Origin: an uncultured Planctomycetota bacterium
Lineage (GTDB): Bacteria > Planctomycetota > Phycisphaerae > SM23-33
NCBI GenBank assembly: GCA_903892515.1
Contig: CAITIS010000148.1
Coordinates: 1-37,436 of the forward strand
DNA length: 37,436 bases
Reading direction: 5' to 3'
Shown: piece after piece, positions 23,939 through 32,207 of the stretch
How the letters are laid out: the number at the start of each line of letters is the position of its first letter
Position numbering within the stretch: position 1 is the first letter of the stretch
The notes under the pieces: generated by a model
The model's input: only the letters and a program-made list of their open reading frames with translations
Told to the model about the DNA's origin: nothing
The model's database searches: none
Program-made: the position numbers and the translations under genes

Positions 23939-25075
23939 TTACTTCCACTCCTTCAGGACCTTGGCGGCCTTGGCCACGCCCGTGCCGATTTCGATCTTGG
24001 CCCCCAGCGCGTCCAGCGTGAACTCGATGGCGGCGATCATGCCGATGGTGTCCAGCGGGTCGATCCAGCCCATGTGGCTGACGCGGAAAATCTTGCCTTC
24101 CCAATCGCCCTGCCCGCCGGCGACGTTGCAGCCATACCTGCTGCGGATCGTCTTGCGGAAATCCTTGTCCGAGACGCCCTCGGGATAGTAGATGCCCGTG
24201 ACCGAATCGCTGGGCTGGCGTGAGACGGTCTTTAGGCCCAGTGCAGCCATGGCCTCGCGTGTGGCCTTGGCCAGGCAGGCGGTGCGGCTCCAGACCTTTT
24301 CCATGCCGACGGCGTGCATCATGTCCAGCGCCACCTTCATGCCGCGAATGAGCGTGATGGCCGGGGTGTACGGCACGTCGTTATCGGCCAGCGATTTGCG
24401 ATACGCCTTGAGGTTGAGGTAGAAGGCCGGCGGCTTGATGGTATCGATGACCTTCCACGCCTTATCGCTGACAGCCACCAGGGCCAAGCCCGGCGGCAGC
24501 ATCAATGCCTTCTGGCTGCCGATGCCCACGATGTCCACGCCCCAGTCGTCCATCTTCAGCGGCAACGCGCCGGCCGACGTGATGGCATCGACGATCAGCA
24601 ATGCGTCGGTCTTGCGGACCTCTGCCGCGATGGCCTGCAAGTCGGCCGCGGTGGCGGTGGAGGTCTCGCTGTGGGTAATCACGATCGCGCCGTACTTGCC
24701 CGTGGCCAGTTTCTCAGCCACCTGGGCGGCGCTGATGGCTGTGCCCCACTCGATCATCATTTCTTCAACGTCGATGCCGTAGGTTCGGCAGACCTTGGCC
24801 CAGCGTTCGCCGAACTTTCCGCCGTTGGCCACCAGCGTGGTCTTGTCGCGCCGGCAGGCGCACACCAGGGCAGCTTCCATGGCGGCGGTGCCCGAGCCGG
24901 CCAGCGTCAGCACGTCGCCGGTGGTAAACAGCAGCTTCTTCAGGCCCTCGTTGACCTGCTTGAAAAGCTCCTGAAACTGGGCGGTGCGGTGGTGAAAGAT
25001 GGGCTTGGCCATCTCGATCAGGACTTCGGGCGGAACGTCAGTGGGACCGGGCGTGAATAGGCGTGCTTTGATCAT
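23939..25075 (-). CDS. Class V aminotransferase (serine-pyruvate/phosphoserine aminotransferase-like)
   Basis: 378 residues, PLP fold type I. The PLP lysine is K189 in GIGSQKALMLPPG, with LAGSGTAAMEAAL as the phosphate-cup region and DAITSAGALPLKMDDWGVDI before it. It groups with alanine-glyoxylate/serine-pyruvate transaminases rather than E. coli SerC. In several archaea and bacteria such enzymes act as the phosphoserine aminotransferase. Being first in an operon with serA, 1 nt apart, makes that role likely here, though activity on glyoxylate remains possible. GGGAG precedes the ATG. A promoter is predicted about 210 nt upstream. Confidence 0.9.
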   Translation of the reverse strand: MIKARLFTPGPTDVPPEVLIEMAKPIFHHRTAQFQELFKQVNEGLKKLLFTTGDVLTLAGSGTAAMEAALVCACRRDKTTLVANGGKFGERWAKVCRTYGIDVEEMMIEWGTAISAAQVAEKLATGKYGAIVITHSETSTATAADLQAIAAEVRKTDALLIVDAITSAGALPLKMDDWGVDIVGIGSQKALMLPPGLALVAVSDKAWKVIDTIKPPAFYLNLKAYRKSLADNDVPYTPAITLIRGMKVALDMMHAVGMEKVWSRTACLAKATREAMAALGLKTVSRQPSDSVTGIYYPEGVSDKDFRKTIRSRYGCNVAGGQGDWEGKIFRVSHMGWIDPLDTIGMIAAIEFTLDALGAKIEIGTGVAKAAKVLKEWK

Positions 25076-25251
25076 GGGAGTGCTCCCGCGTCAAAAAGGT
25101 TACGCCCCAGGTGCAAGCTGGCCGAAGGGCCCTTTGCCCGACTGCCGCCTGGTGCATTTACACTTTTCTCGGCTGGCCGCCGCGGGAAGGTTTAGCCGCG
25201 AACGCGGCCCCGCAAGCGAGGCCCGGATGCCCAGGCCCTACTGCCAGCTCG

Positions 25252-25310
25252 ATAGGCCGGTCACCGCCGGCCCTATGTATTACTCTACGCTACGCTTTCG
25301 ATACTGTCAA
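25252..25310 (-). promoter_or_regulatory. Putative promoter and 5' hairpin of the serine operon
   Basis: On the minus strand TTGACA (25310-25305), a 17-nt spacer and TAGAGT (25287-25282, 4 of 6) predict a start near 25275. The first transcribed bases would form a hairpin, ATAGGGCCGG(C) with CCGGCCTAT (25276-25252, one bulge). The leader would be ~200 nt. Confidence 0.45.
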
Positions 25311-25330
25311 TTCGGGAAACGGCGGGATGC

Positions 25331-25369
25331 AGGGCATAGGGCATAGGGCGCAGGGCGTAGGGCGTAGGG
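25331..25369. repeat. Heptanucleotide array of a second type (AGGGCRT units)
   Basis: AGGGCAT twice, AGGGCGC, AGGGCGT twice, then AGGG: five and a half units, with a different unit from the CCCGATT arrays but the same period of 7. Confidence 0.85.
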
Positions 25370-25424
25370 AAGGATGGCACGGTCAGACGCAGTGCTTCCA
25401 CGCCGTTGCGGAATCGCGGGGCGT

Positions 25425-25535
25425 CAAACTCCTCTCCCCCCGGGAGAGGTACCGCCTTGGGGCGGCGGTGAGGGTCGGAGCTGCCAAACGCCCTCACCCT
25501 ACCCTCTCCCAGAGGGAGAGGAGTTAAGAAGCATG
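25425..25535. repeat. Family E element with terminal inverted repeats, copy 1
   Basis: Starts AAACTCCTCTCCC and ends GGGAGAGGAGTTAAGAAGCATG. Internal GAGAGGTACCGCCTT and CCCTCACCCTACCCTCTCCC match the second copy at 32986-33100. No ORF for a transposase, so a non-autonomous element or structured repeat. Confidence 0.8.
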
Positions 25536-25680
25536 AGTGCCATCTCCCACAGGTAGAGAGGTCCAGAAGCATGGCTAGCCCAGACGGCGGCTGACCGTGG
25601 CACGCGGGCATTTCCGTCTGTATACTTCCGGCCTGAGTGATTCGTCACAAGTTTACCCAGAACCAACAGGATCGAATCAA

Positions 25681-28044
25681 ATGGCTACGAAGACCGTCTA
25701 CGGGCATTTTGATGACGCACATCGCCGTTATGTCGTGACCAACCCGCTGCCGCCGGCGGCGTGGATCAACTACCTGGGCAATCGCCGGCTGGGCGCGTTT
25801 ATCAGCCAGGCCGCCGGCGGGCTGATGTGGTACCTGGACACCCTGGCTGGCCGGATCACCCGCTACGGCTACGTGGCCACGCCCAGCGACCGCCCGGGCT
25901 TCTACGTGTACATCAAGGACCGCCGCACCGGCAGCCTGTGGAACCCGAGCTTCTCCCCTACGCTGACCAAGCTCGACAAGTACGAGTGCCGCCACGAGCC
26001 GGGCATCACCAGTTTTGCCAGCGAAAAGGACGGCGTGACCGCCCTGGCCGAGTACACGATTCCGCAAGAGGACAACGCCCTGATCTGGAAGGTCACCCTG
26101 ACCAACACGGGCAAGGCCGCTGCCGATTTGCAGGTCGCCAGCTACATCGAATTCGGCATCCTGGAACTCTATCGCGAGTTCTGGTGGGCGTACTTGCAGA
26201 AGCACATCAGCTTCAACTTCGATCACAAGCTGCAAGCCATCGCGTACAACTACGGCGCGTACGAGGCCGCCATCGTGCCGCGCATCTACGCCGGCTGCAC
26301 GGACGCGCTGGCCGGCTTCGAGTGCGCCCGCGACGTATTCCTGGGTCGCGGCAACACGCTGCAATTCCCCGCGGCCATGACCGGCGAGGGCAAGCTCTCC
26401 AACAGCGAACTGCCCCTGGGCGGCCACGGCGTGGGCGTGTTGGGCGTGGACGTGAAGCTGGCGCCAGGCCAGAGCAAGGAACTGGCGTACATCGTCACGC
26501 TGGGCGACACGTGGGAGCAGTCGGCGGCGATGTTGCAGAAGTACCGCCCGATATCGGCAGTGACCGACGCGATCAACTCCGTTCGCAAGTTCTGGGACGA
26601 CCGGCTGGGCACCTTCGACGCCCGCACCGGCGACGAAATGGTCGACCGCTTCGTCAACACCTGGAACGGCTACCAGAGCATGGTGCTGCTGGCCCAGCCG
26701 GCGAGCATCACCACCGAGCACGGCGGCGTCGATGGCCTGCACTATCGCGACCTGACGCAGTACGCGCTTACCCCGGCCAATCTCGACCCGCCCTTTGCCG
26801 CCCAGCGGCTGGAACTGGTGCTGTCCACGCAGAAGCAGGACGGCCTGGGAAACATGTCCTTCTGGCCGCACACAAAGAAGCCCATCGACTACAGCGTGCG
26901 GCGCAGCGACAACACGGTCTGGCAGATCTACACGCTGGCGAATCTCGTCAACGAGACGGGCGATCTGGCCTACGTGGACAAGGTGGTTCCTTTCGTCGAC
27001 GGCGGCCAGGGGAGCGTCTATGAGCACGTGCTGCGCGGGCTCAAGCTCATCTATGACAACCGCGGGCCGCAGGGCATGCCGCTGATGTTCTTTGCCGACT
27101 GGAACGACGGCCTGGAGAAATACGCCGGGCCCGAAACCGAGTCGGTCATGCTGGGCATGCAGCTGGTGTATTCGTGCCAGCTCTTTAAGATTCTGGCCGA
27201 GCGACTGGGCCGAACCGCCGATGCGGCCTGGTGCGAGGCGGTCGTTCGTGACCTGACCGACGTGTCAAACTCCGACCGCGTGTGGGACGGCAAGTGGTAT
27301 CGTCGGCTGATGCTGGGCGGCGGCAGCTACGCCGGCGGGGCGAAGGACCGCGAGGGCAAGATCTGGATCAACTCGCAGACCTGGGCCGTCATCTGCGGCG
27401 CCGGGCAGTATCAGAACCGCGGCAAGATCGCCATGCAGTCCGTCAAGGATATGCTGGACAGCCCGGCCGGCCTGTTCAAGCAATACCCGCCGCTGAAGTC
27501 CGTGCCCGACGAAAACGGCCAGCTGCCGCCCGGCGCTCCCTCGGGCATCGGCGAATACGGCGGCATCTTCAACCACTCCAACACCTGGGCCATCATGGCC
27601 GAAACGCTGTTGGGACATAACGAGCGGGCCTTTGAGTACTATCGCCGGACCATCCCGGCCGTGGTCAGCGACATGTTCGGCGCGGATCATTACATCCGCG
27701 AACCGTACGTGTACGTCTCGGCCGTGGTCGGGCCGATCCACAAGCTCTTCGGCGAGGGCGGCATCAGTTGGCAGACCGGCACTGCCTCGTGGATGTACCA
27801 CGCCGCCACGCAATACATCCTGGGCATCCGGCCGACGCTGGACGGACTCATGGTCACGCCCTGCCTGCCATCGCACCTCAAGAGCGTGCGCCTGCGGCGG
27901 CGCTTCCGTGGCTGCGAGTACGACATTCAGATCGACAACGCCATGCGCGGCAAGATCGAGTTGGAAGTCAATGGCCGGGCGATAGACGGAAAGGTCGTGC
28001 CCGTTCAGACGGCCAGCAAGTGCAGCGTCCGCTGCCGGTGCTAA
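25681..28044 (+). CDS. Glycoside hydrolase family 94 phosphorylase (cellobiose/chitobiose phosphorylase-like)
   Basis: 787 residues. GH94 enzymes split a beta-linked disaccharide with phosphate, giving a sugar 1-phosphate. Domain order fits: an N-terminal beta-sandwich (about 1-280, YGHFDDAHRRYVVTNPLPP, WINYLGN), a linker helix and an (alpha/alpha)6 barrel (about 320-720). The ADWNDGLE motif at 472-479 carries the general-acid Asp. GHNERAFEYYRR and YVYVSAVVGP are typical late-barrel segments, and GTASWMYHAATQYILGIRP ends the barrel. Donor sugar (glucose or GlcNAc) is not decided; the nearby GH20 enzyme makes a chitobiose type attractive, but that is inference. No signal peptide. Start chosen at MATKTVYG, with ACAGGA upstream. 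Confidence 0.9.
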   Translation: MATKTVYGHFDDAHRRYVVTNPLPPAAWINYLGNRRLGAFISQAAGGLMWYLDTLAGRITRYGYVATPSDRPGFYVYIKDRRTGSLWNPSFSPTLTKLDKYECRHEPGITSFASEKDGVTALAEYTIPQEDNALIWKVTLTNTGKAAADLQVASYIEFGILELYREFWWAYLQKHISFNFDHKLQAIAYNYGAYEAAIVPRIYAGCTDALAGFECARDVFLGRGNTLQFPAAMTGEGKLSNSELPLGGHGVGVLGVDVKLAPGQSKELAYIVTLGDTWEQSAAMLQKYRPISAVTDAINSVRKFWDDRLGTFDARTGDEMVDRFVNTWNGYQSMVLLAQPASITTEHGGVDGLHYRDLTQYALTPANLDPPFAAQRLELVLSTQKQDGLGNMSFWPHTKKPIDYSVRRSDNTVWQIYTLANLVNETGDLAYVDKVVPFVDGGQGSVYEHVLRGLKLIYDNRGPQGMPLMFFADWNDGLEKYAGPETESVMLGMQLVYSCQLFKILAERLGRTADAAWCEAVVRDLTDVSNSDRVWDGKWYRRLMLGGGSYAGGAKDREGKIWINSQTWAVICGAGQYQNRGKIAMQSVKDMLDSPAGLFKQYPPLKSVPDENGQLPPGAPSGIGEYGGIFNHSNTWAIMAETLLGHNERAFEYYRRTIPAVVSDMFGADHYIREPYVYVSAVVGPIHKLFGEGGISWQTGTASWMYHAATQYILGIRPTLDGLMVTPCLPSHLKSVRLRRRFRGCEYDIQIDNAMRGKIELEVNGRAIDGKVVPVQTASKCSVRCRC

Positions 28045-28366
28045 GTTGTGACGCATGGGTGTCGCGGGCGTCTCACCCGCGCTGTGGAATTCGTAGCACA
28101 GCCGCCCTCGGCTGTGGTCGTGGCCCAAGCATGGGTGCCGTGGCCTGCGCAGCAGCCACGATTCCGACGTGCCCGCGAATTCGCATGCTTCCGCAACAGC
28201 GCGGAAGCATGGCACCTGACGCTGTGAAACCCGTAGCACAGCCGCCCTCGGCTGTGGTCGTGGCCCACGCATGGCCAGCCCAAAACTGCGGGCTGACCAT
28301 GGCACCCAGCGCCGCAGCACAGCCGCCACTGTCAAAACGCCCTGCCTATCGGTAGAATTCCCGCCT
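28045..28366. repeat. Repeat-filled spacer (families A and B and a hairpin)
   Basis: 322 bp without a gene. It holds a single family B arm (28059-28082), two family A cores with the same flank (about 28092-28130 and 28233-28271, each followed by GTGGTCGTGGCCCA), a hairpin GCATGCTTCCGC/GCGGAAGCATGG (about 28182-28212), and a third truncated core near 28314-28328. Confidence 0.7.
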
Positions 28367-28972
28367 ATGGATAATTCTGCCCGACACGCTTACGTCTTGA
28401 ACGTCATGGCCGAGGACCGGCCCGGCATCGTCGCTTTGGTCAGCCGGGAGGTCGTCTACGCCGGCGGTAATATCGAGTCTTGCAGCCAGACCGTCCTGAG
28501 CGGGTACTTCACGCTCATCATGGTCGTCTGCTTTCCTGAGCCGCTGGCGATGGAGGACTTCATCGTCAAGCTCACCGGCGCCAGCGAGTCTGAGCACGGC
28601 CTGCAAATCATGATCCGCCCGCAGCGGCGCACACCCGAGCCGATCGACCTGAAGGACGCCGAAAACTTCGTCGTCTCGTGCTTTGGCCCCGACACCGCCG
28701 GCGTGATCTGCCGCTTCAGCGCCCTGCTGGCCGACAAGGGCATCAACATCGTCGACCTGTACGGGCAGCTGCGCGGCGACCAGTTCGTGCTCATCTCGCA
28801 GGTGCAGATTCCGCGCCGATGGGACCTGGCCATGCTTCAAGCCGACATCGAGCAGCTTGGCCGCGAGTTGGGCTTCACCGTCCGTTTGCAGCACGAGAAC
28901 ATTTTTATCGCCACCAACCAGTTGCGGCTCACGCGCACGGTCAACCCGATCCACGCGACGGACCAGAAATAG
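28367..28972 (+). CDS. Two-ACT-domain regulatory protein (GcvR-like)
   Basis: 201 residues with two ACT domains: about 8-85 (YVLNVMAEDRPGIVALVSRE, then GGNIESCSQTVLSGYFTLIM) and about 100-180 (NFVVSCFGPDTAGVICRFSA, then GINIVDLYGQ). ACT domains bind amino acids or similar ligands. The arrangement matches GcvR-type proteins, which act by binding other regulators. It lies 9 nt before a UPF0210 gene. A small ACT protein next to UPF0210 is a conserved pair in Firmicutes and archaea, but there the ACT protein normally has one domain. No Shine-Dalgarno precedes the ATG; TAGAAT (28353-28358) ends 8 nt before it, which suggests a leaderless transcript. Confidence 0.85.
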   Translation: MDNSARHAYVLNVMAEDRPGIVALVSREVVYAGGNIESCSQTVLSGYFTLIMVVCFPEPLAMEDFIVKLTGASESEHGLQIMIRPQRRTPEPIDLKDAENFVVSCFGPDTAGVICRFSALLADKGINIVDLYGQLRGDQFVLISQVQIPRRWDLAMLQADIEQLGRELGFTVRLQHENIFIATNQLRLTRTVNPIHATDQK

Positions 28973-28981
28973 GACGAACCC

Positions 28982-30355
28982 ATGCTTCGCACCGATGAAA
29001 TCCTTTCCACCATGCAGATGCTGCACGCCGAGCACCTGGACGTCCGCACCGTGACGCTGGGGCTGAACCTCGACGACTGCGCCGGCCCCGACGTCGATCT
29101 CATCTGCCGCAAGATTCGCCAGAAGATCAGCCGCTACGCCCAGGGACTGGTGCCCGCGTGCGACCGCCTGGCCGGGCGGTATGGCGTGCCCATTACCAAC
29201 AAGCGGCTGGCGATCAGTTCGGCCGCGGTGCTGCTGGCGGGGCACGGCACGCAGGCGGCGGTGGAGATCGCCCACGCCCTGGACGTGGCTGCGGGCGAGG
29301 CCGGCGTGGACCTGGTGGGCGGCTTTACCGCCTTCTGCGAAAAGGGCATGACCTCGGCCGATGCCACGCTGATCGACTCGCTGCCGATGGTGCTTTCCAA
29401 GACGCAACGCGTGTGCGCCAGCGTGAACGTGGCCAGCCGGCGAGCGGGCATCAACATGGACGCCGTCGGCAGGATGGGCCGCTCGCTGCTGGAGATCGCT
29501 GCCGCCACCGCCAGCAACCACGGCTTTGGCTGCGCCAAGCTGCTGGTCTACTCCAACATTCCGCAGGACAACCCGTTCATGGCCGGGGCGAGCTTGGGCG
29601 CCGGCGAGGCTGAGGCGGTGATCAATGTCGGCGTCAGCGGCCCGGGCGTGGTGTGTTCGGGCTTGCGCCGGCGGATCGAGACGGGCGACAAGCTCACGCT
29701 GGGCGACCTGGCTGAGGAGATCAAGATCACAGCCTTCCGCGTGACGCGCGTGGGCGAATTGATTGGCCGCGAGGTGGCGCAGGAGTTGAAGGTGCCATTC
29801 GGCATCGTGGACCTGTCCCTGGCGCCGACGCCGGCCATCGGCGACAGCGTGGGCGAGATTCTGCGCATCCTGGGCATTGATAACATCGGCGCCCCCGGCT
29901 CGACGGCCGCGGTGGCGTTGCTGACCGACGCGGTGAAAAAGGGCGGCGCGTTCGCCTCCAGCAGCGTCGGCGGGCTGAGCGGCGCGTTCATTCCGGTCAG
30001 CGAGGATTCCGTCCTGGCCGATGCGGCCGCCCGCGGGCACCTGGTGCTGGAGAAGCTCGAGGCCATGACCTCGGTGTGCTCGGTGGGGCTGGACATGATC
30101 GCCGTGCCGGGCGACACGCCGGCGGAGACGCTGGCGGCCATCATCGCCGACGAAATGGCCATCGGCGTGGTCAACAACAAAACCACCGGCGTGCGGCTGA
30201 TCCCGGTGCCCGGCGGCAAGGTCGGGGACATCGTCGAATTCGGCGGCCTGTTCGGCTCGGCCCCGATCATGGAAATCCGCAACTCCGGCGCGTCCTCCCG
30301 CTTCGTGAACTTCGGCGGGCGAATCCCGGCCCCGATTCAAAGCCTGAACAACTAG
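28982..30355 (+). CDS. UPF0210 (DUF711) family protein
   Basis: 457 residues, matching the UPF0210 family in length and in conserved stretches: TVTLGLNLDDCAGPD, ITNKRLAISSAAVLL, GGFTAFCEKGMT, KLLVYSNIPQDNPFMAGA, SGPGVVCSGL and GGLSGAFIPVSEDSVLADAA. Glycyl-radical-fold similarity has been suggested for this family, but its biochemical activity is not known to me. It is cytoplasmic and has no signal peptide. It is co-transcribed with the ACT-ACT gene (9-nt gap), which probably senses a ligand linked to its function. Confidence 0.92.
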   Translation: MLRTDEILSTMQMLHAEHLDVRTVTLGLNLDDCAGPDVDLICRKIRQKISRYAQGLVPACDRLAGRYGVPITNKRLAISSAAVLLAGHGTQAAVEIAHALDVAAGEAGVDLVGGFTAFCEKGMTSADATLIDSLPMVLSKTQRVCASVNVASRRAGINMDAVGRMGRSLLEIAAATASNHGFGCAKLLVYSNIPQDNPFMAGASLGAGEAEAVINVGVSGPGVVCSGLRRRIETGDKLTLGDLAEEIKITAFRVTRVGELIGREVAQELKVPFGIVDLSLAPTPAIGDSVGEILRILGIDNIGAPGSTAAVALLTDAVKKGGAFASSSVGGLSGAFIPVSEDSVLADAAARGHLVLEKLEAMTSVCSVGLDMIAVPGDTPAETLAAIIADEMAIGVVNNKTTGVRLIPVPGGKVGDIVEFGGLFGSAPIMEIRNSGASSRFVNFGGRIPAPIQSLNN

Positions 30356-30370
30356 GGCAAAGAAGCGGAT

Positions 30371-30400
30371 CACCGCAGAGGCCGCGGAGAACGCAGAGAA
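30371..30400. repeat. Dispersed 9-mer-like repeat
   Basis: CACCGCAGAGGCCGCGGAG followed by AACGCAGAGAA: three CGCAGAG-type words spaced 9 nt apart. Related to 6330-6363 and likewise placed shortly after a stop codon. Confidence 0.6.
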
Positions 30401-30439
30401 GAGCGAACCGAACGACGAGACCGGACATGGGTGCGTGGA

Positions 30440-30483
30440 TTCGCCGGATTCCGGATTCCCGATTCCGGATTCCCGCTTCCAGA
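30440..30483. repeat. Heptanucleotide array upstream of zwf
   Basis: Units of CCGGATT/CCCGATT, about six. In frame it encodes DSGFPIPDSRF, giving a false 28-codon extension of the zwf ORF. Confidence 0.75.
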
Positions 30484-30518
30484 TTTCTCTATTAGTTGTC
30501 CTCGCCTATGCTTATGGC

Positions 30519-32039
30519 ATGAGCAACCAAGACCCCTTACAGGTTGAATCGCTCGTCCCTCGGCGTATTGACGAGCCTCGGCTGCTGGTCATCTTTGGCG
30601 GGGCCGGCGACCTGGCTCAAAAGAAACTCCTGCCGGCCTTGTACAACCTCGCCCAGGATGGCTTGCTGCCCAAAAAGTTTGCCGTGCTGGGCACGGGCAG
30701 GACGCACCGGGCCGACGACGACTACCGATCTCTCGTCCGCGACAGCGTGCAGAAGCATTCGCGCCGCAAGCCGCAAGCCAACGTGCTGAACCAGTTCGAG
30801 CAATGCTGCTTCTATCAAGGCGCCGACGTGGCCGACGCGGCCTCGATGGCAGGATTCGCCCAGCGCATCGCCAAGATCGAGTCCCAGTGCGGCACCGGCG
30901 GAGCGAGGCTGTTCTACGTCAGCACGCCGCCCGAAGCCTACGCCGAGATCATCACGGCCGTGGGCGACTCGGGGCTCTCGGGCGGCAAGGACTCGCCCAC
31001 CGGCATCATCATCGAAAAGCCCTTCGGCTCGGACCTGAACACATCTACCGCCCTGAATGAATTGCTCAACCGTTACTTCACCGAGCCGCGCATCTACCGC
31101 ATCGACCACTACCTCGGCAAAGAGACGGTGCAGAACCTGCTCGTCTTTCGCTTCATCAACGCCATCTTCGAGCCGCTGCTCAACCGCCACTACGTCCACG
31201 ACGTGCAGATTACCGTGGCCGAAACCGAGGGCATCGCCGGCAGAGGCGCCTACTACGACCAGGCCGGGGCGTTGCGCGACATGGTGCAGAATCACCTGTT
31301 CCAGTTGCTGTGCCTGATCGCCATGGACGCGCCGGTGCGGTTCGACGCCGACGACATCCGCGACGAGAAGCTCGCCGTGCTCAAGACTGTCGGCACGCTG
31401 ACGCCCGAGCAGGTGCAGGTGCAGTCGGTGCGTGGCCAGTACGCCGCCGCCGGCGACATGGCCGGGTATCGACAGGAAAAGGCGGTCAAGGCCGATTCCC
31501 AGACGGAAAGCTACGTGGCCCTGCGGCTGGACGTGGCCAATCAGCGCTGGGCGGGCGTGCCGTTTTATCTGCGCACGGGAAAGCGGCTGGCCCGCAAAGT
31601 CAGCGAGATCGTCGTGACCTTCCGACGCGAGCCGGTGCCGCTGCTGGGCGGTTTGGACTGCAACTGGCGCGACCCCAACAAGCTGATCTTCCGCATCCAG
31701 CCGTCAGAGGGCATCAGCATCGCCTTCGACGCCAAGCTGCCCGGCCAGCGCATGCTCATCCGGCCGGTGCAGATGGACATGGACTACAATCGCGCCTTCG
31801 ACACCCAAAGCCCCGAGGCGTACGAAATGCTGATCTTCAACGCCCTGGCCGGCGAAAACTCGCACTTCCCGCGGGCCGACGCGGTCGAACAGAGCTGGAA
31901 GATCATCGATTCCATCCGCCAGACCTGGGACCACCAGAGCAAACTGAGCCCGCTATTGACCTATCCGGCCGGTTCCTGGGGCCCCGACGCGGCCAGGAAT
32001 CTCTTCACCGACCCCGAAACGCGTTGGCAAACAAGCTGA
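30519..32039 (+). CDS. zwf: Glucose-6-phosphate 1-dehydrogenase
   Basis: 506 residues. Oxidises glucose 6-phosphate to 6-phosphogluconolactone, making NADPH. The dinucleotide motif is GGAGDLAQ at 27-34 (usually GASGDLA). EKPFG is at 166-170, and the substrate signature RIDHYLGKE at 194-202 carries the catalytic His. FYLRTGKRL and a C-terminal ETRW end are typical. The ATG at 30519 was chosen because earlier codons translate a heptanucleotide array. It has no Shine-Dalgarno; TATGCT at 30507-30512 lies 6 nt before the ATG and could be the -10 box of a leaderless mRNA. The lactonase gene pgl follows on the same strand after 168 nt of partly repeat-derived sequence. Confidence 0.96.
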   Translation: MSNQDPLQVESLVPRRIDEPRLLVIFGGAGDLAQKKLLPALYNLAQDGLLPKKFAVLGTGRTHRADDDYRSLVRDSVQKHSRRKPQANVLNQFEQCCFYQGADVADAASMAGFAQRIAKIESQCGTGGARLFYVSTPPEAYAEIITAVGDSGLSGGKDSPTGIIIEKPFGSDLNTSTALNELLNRYFTEPRIYRIDHYLGKETVQNLLVFRFINAIFEPLLNRHYVHDVQITVAETEGIAGRGAYYDQAGALRDMVQNHLFQLLCLIAMDAPVRFDADDIRDEKLAVLKTVGTLTPEQVQVQSVRGQYAAAGDMAGYRQEKAVKADSQTESYVALRLDVANQRWAGVPFYLRTGKRLARKVSEIVVTFRREPVPLLGGLDCNWRDPNKLIFRIQPSEGISIAFDAKLPGQRMLIRPVQMDMDYNRAFDTQSPEAYEMLIFNALAGENSHFPRADAVEQSWKIIDSIRQTWDHQSKLSPLLTYPAGSWGPDAARNLFTDPETRWQTS

Positions 32040-32163
32040 CAGAATTGCAGACATGGTGTAGCATAATGAGACAAGGCTTGGACTTACAACGTGGCAAGGC
32101 TGTCTCGGCCATGTGTGCCATGGGCGTCTGGCCCATGGGTAGGCGTAACACTGGCCGGGATCC

Positions 32164-32187
32164 GCGCGGGCGAGACGCCCGTGTCAC
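32164..32187. repeat. Single arm of repeat family B between zwf and pgl
   Basis: GCGCGGGCGAGACGCCC followed by GTGTCAC matches the arm at 633-656 with a small deletion. A weaker inverted GGGCGTCTGGCCC lies at about 32124-32136. Insertion here separates two genes that are usually closer together. Confidence 0.7.
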
Positions 32188-32207
32188 AAGAGTTGGGGAG
32201 TTTGATT

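Noticed and set aside
25645..27027. Open frame of 460 codons on the minus strand
   Set aside because: Antisense to the GH94 phosphorylase; no motif.
28346..30373. Open frame of 675 codons on the minus strand
   Set aside because: Antisense to the ACT-ACT and UPF0210 genes; the His/Arg/Ala-rich translation has no motif.
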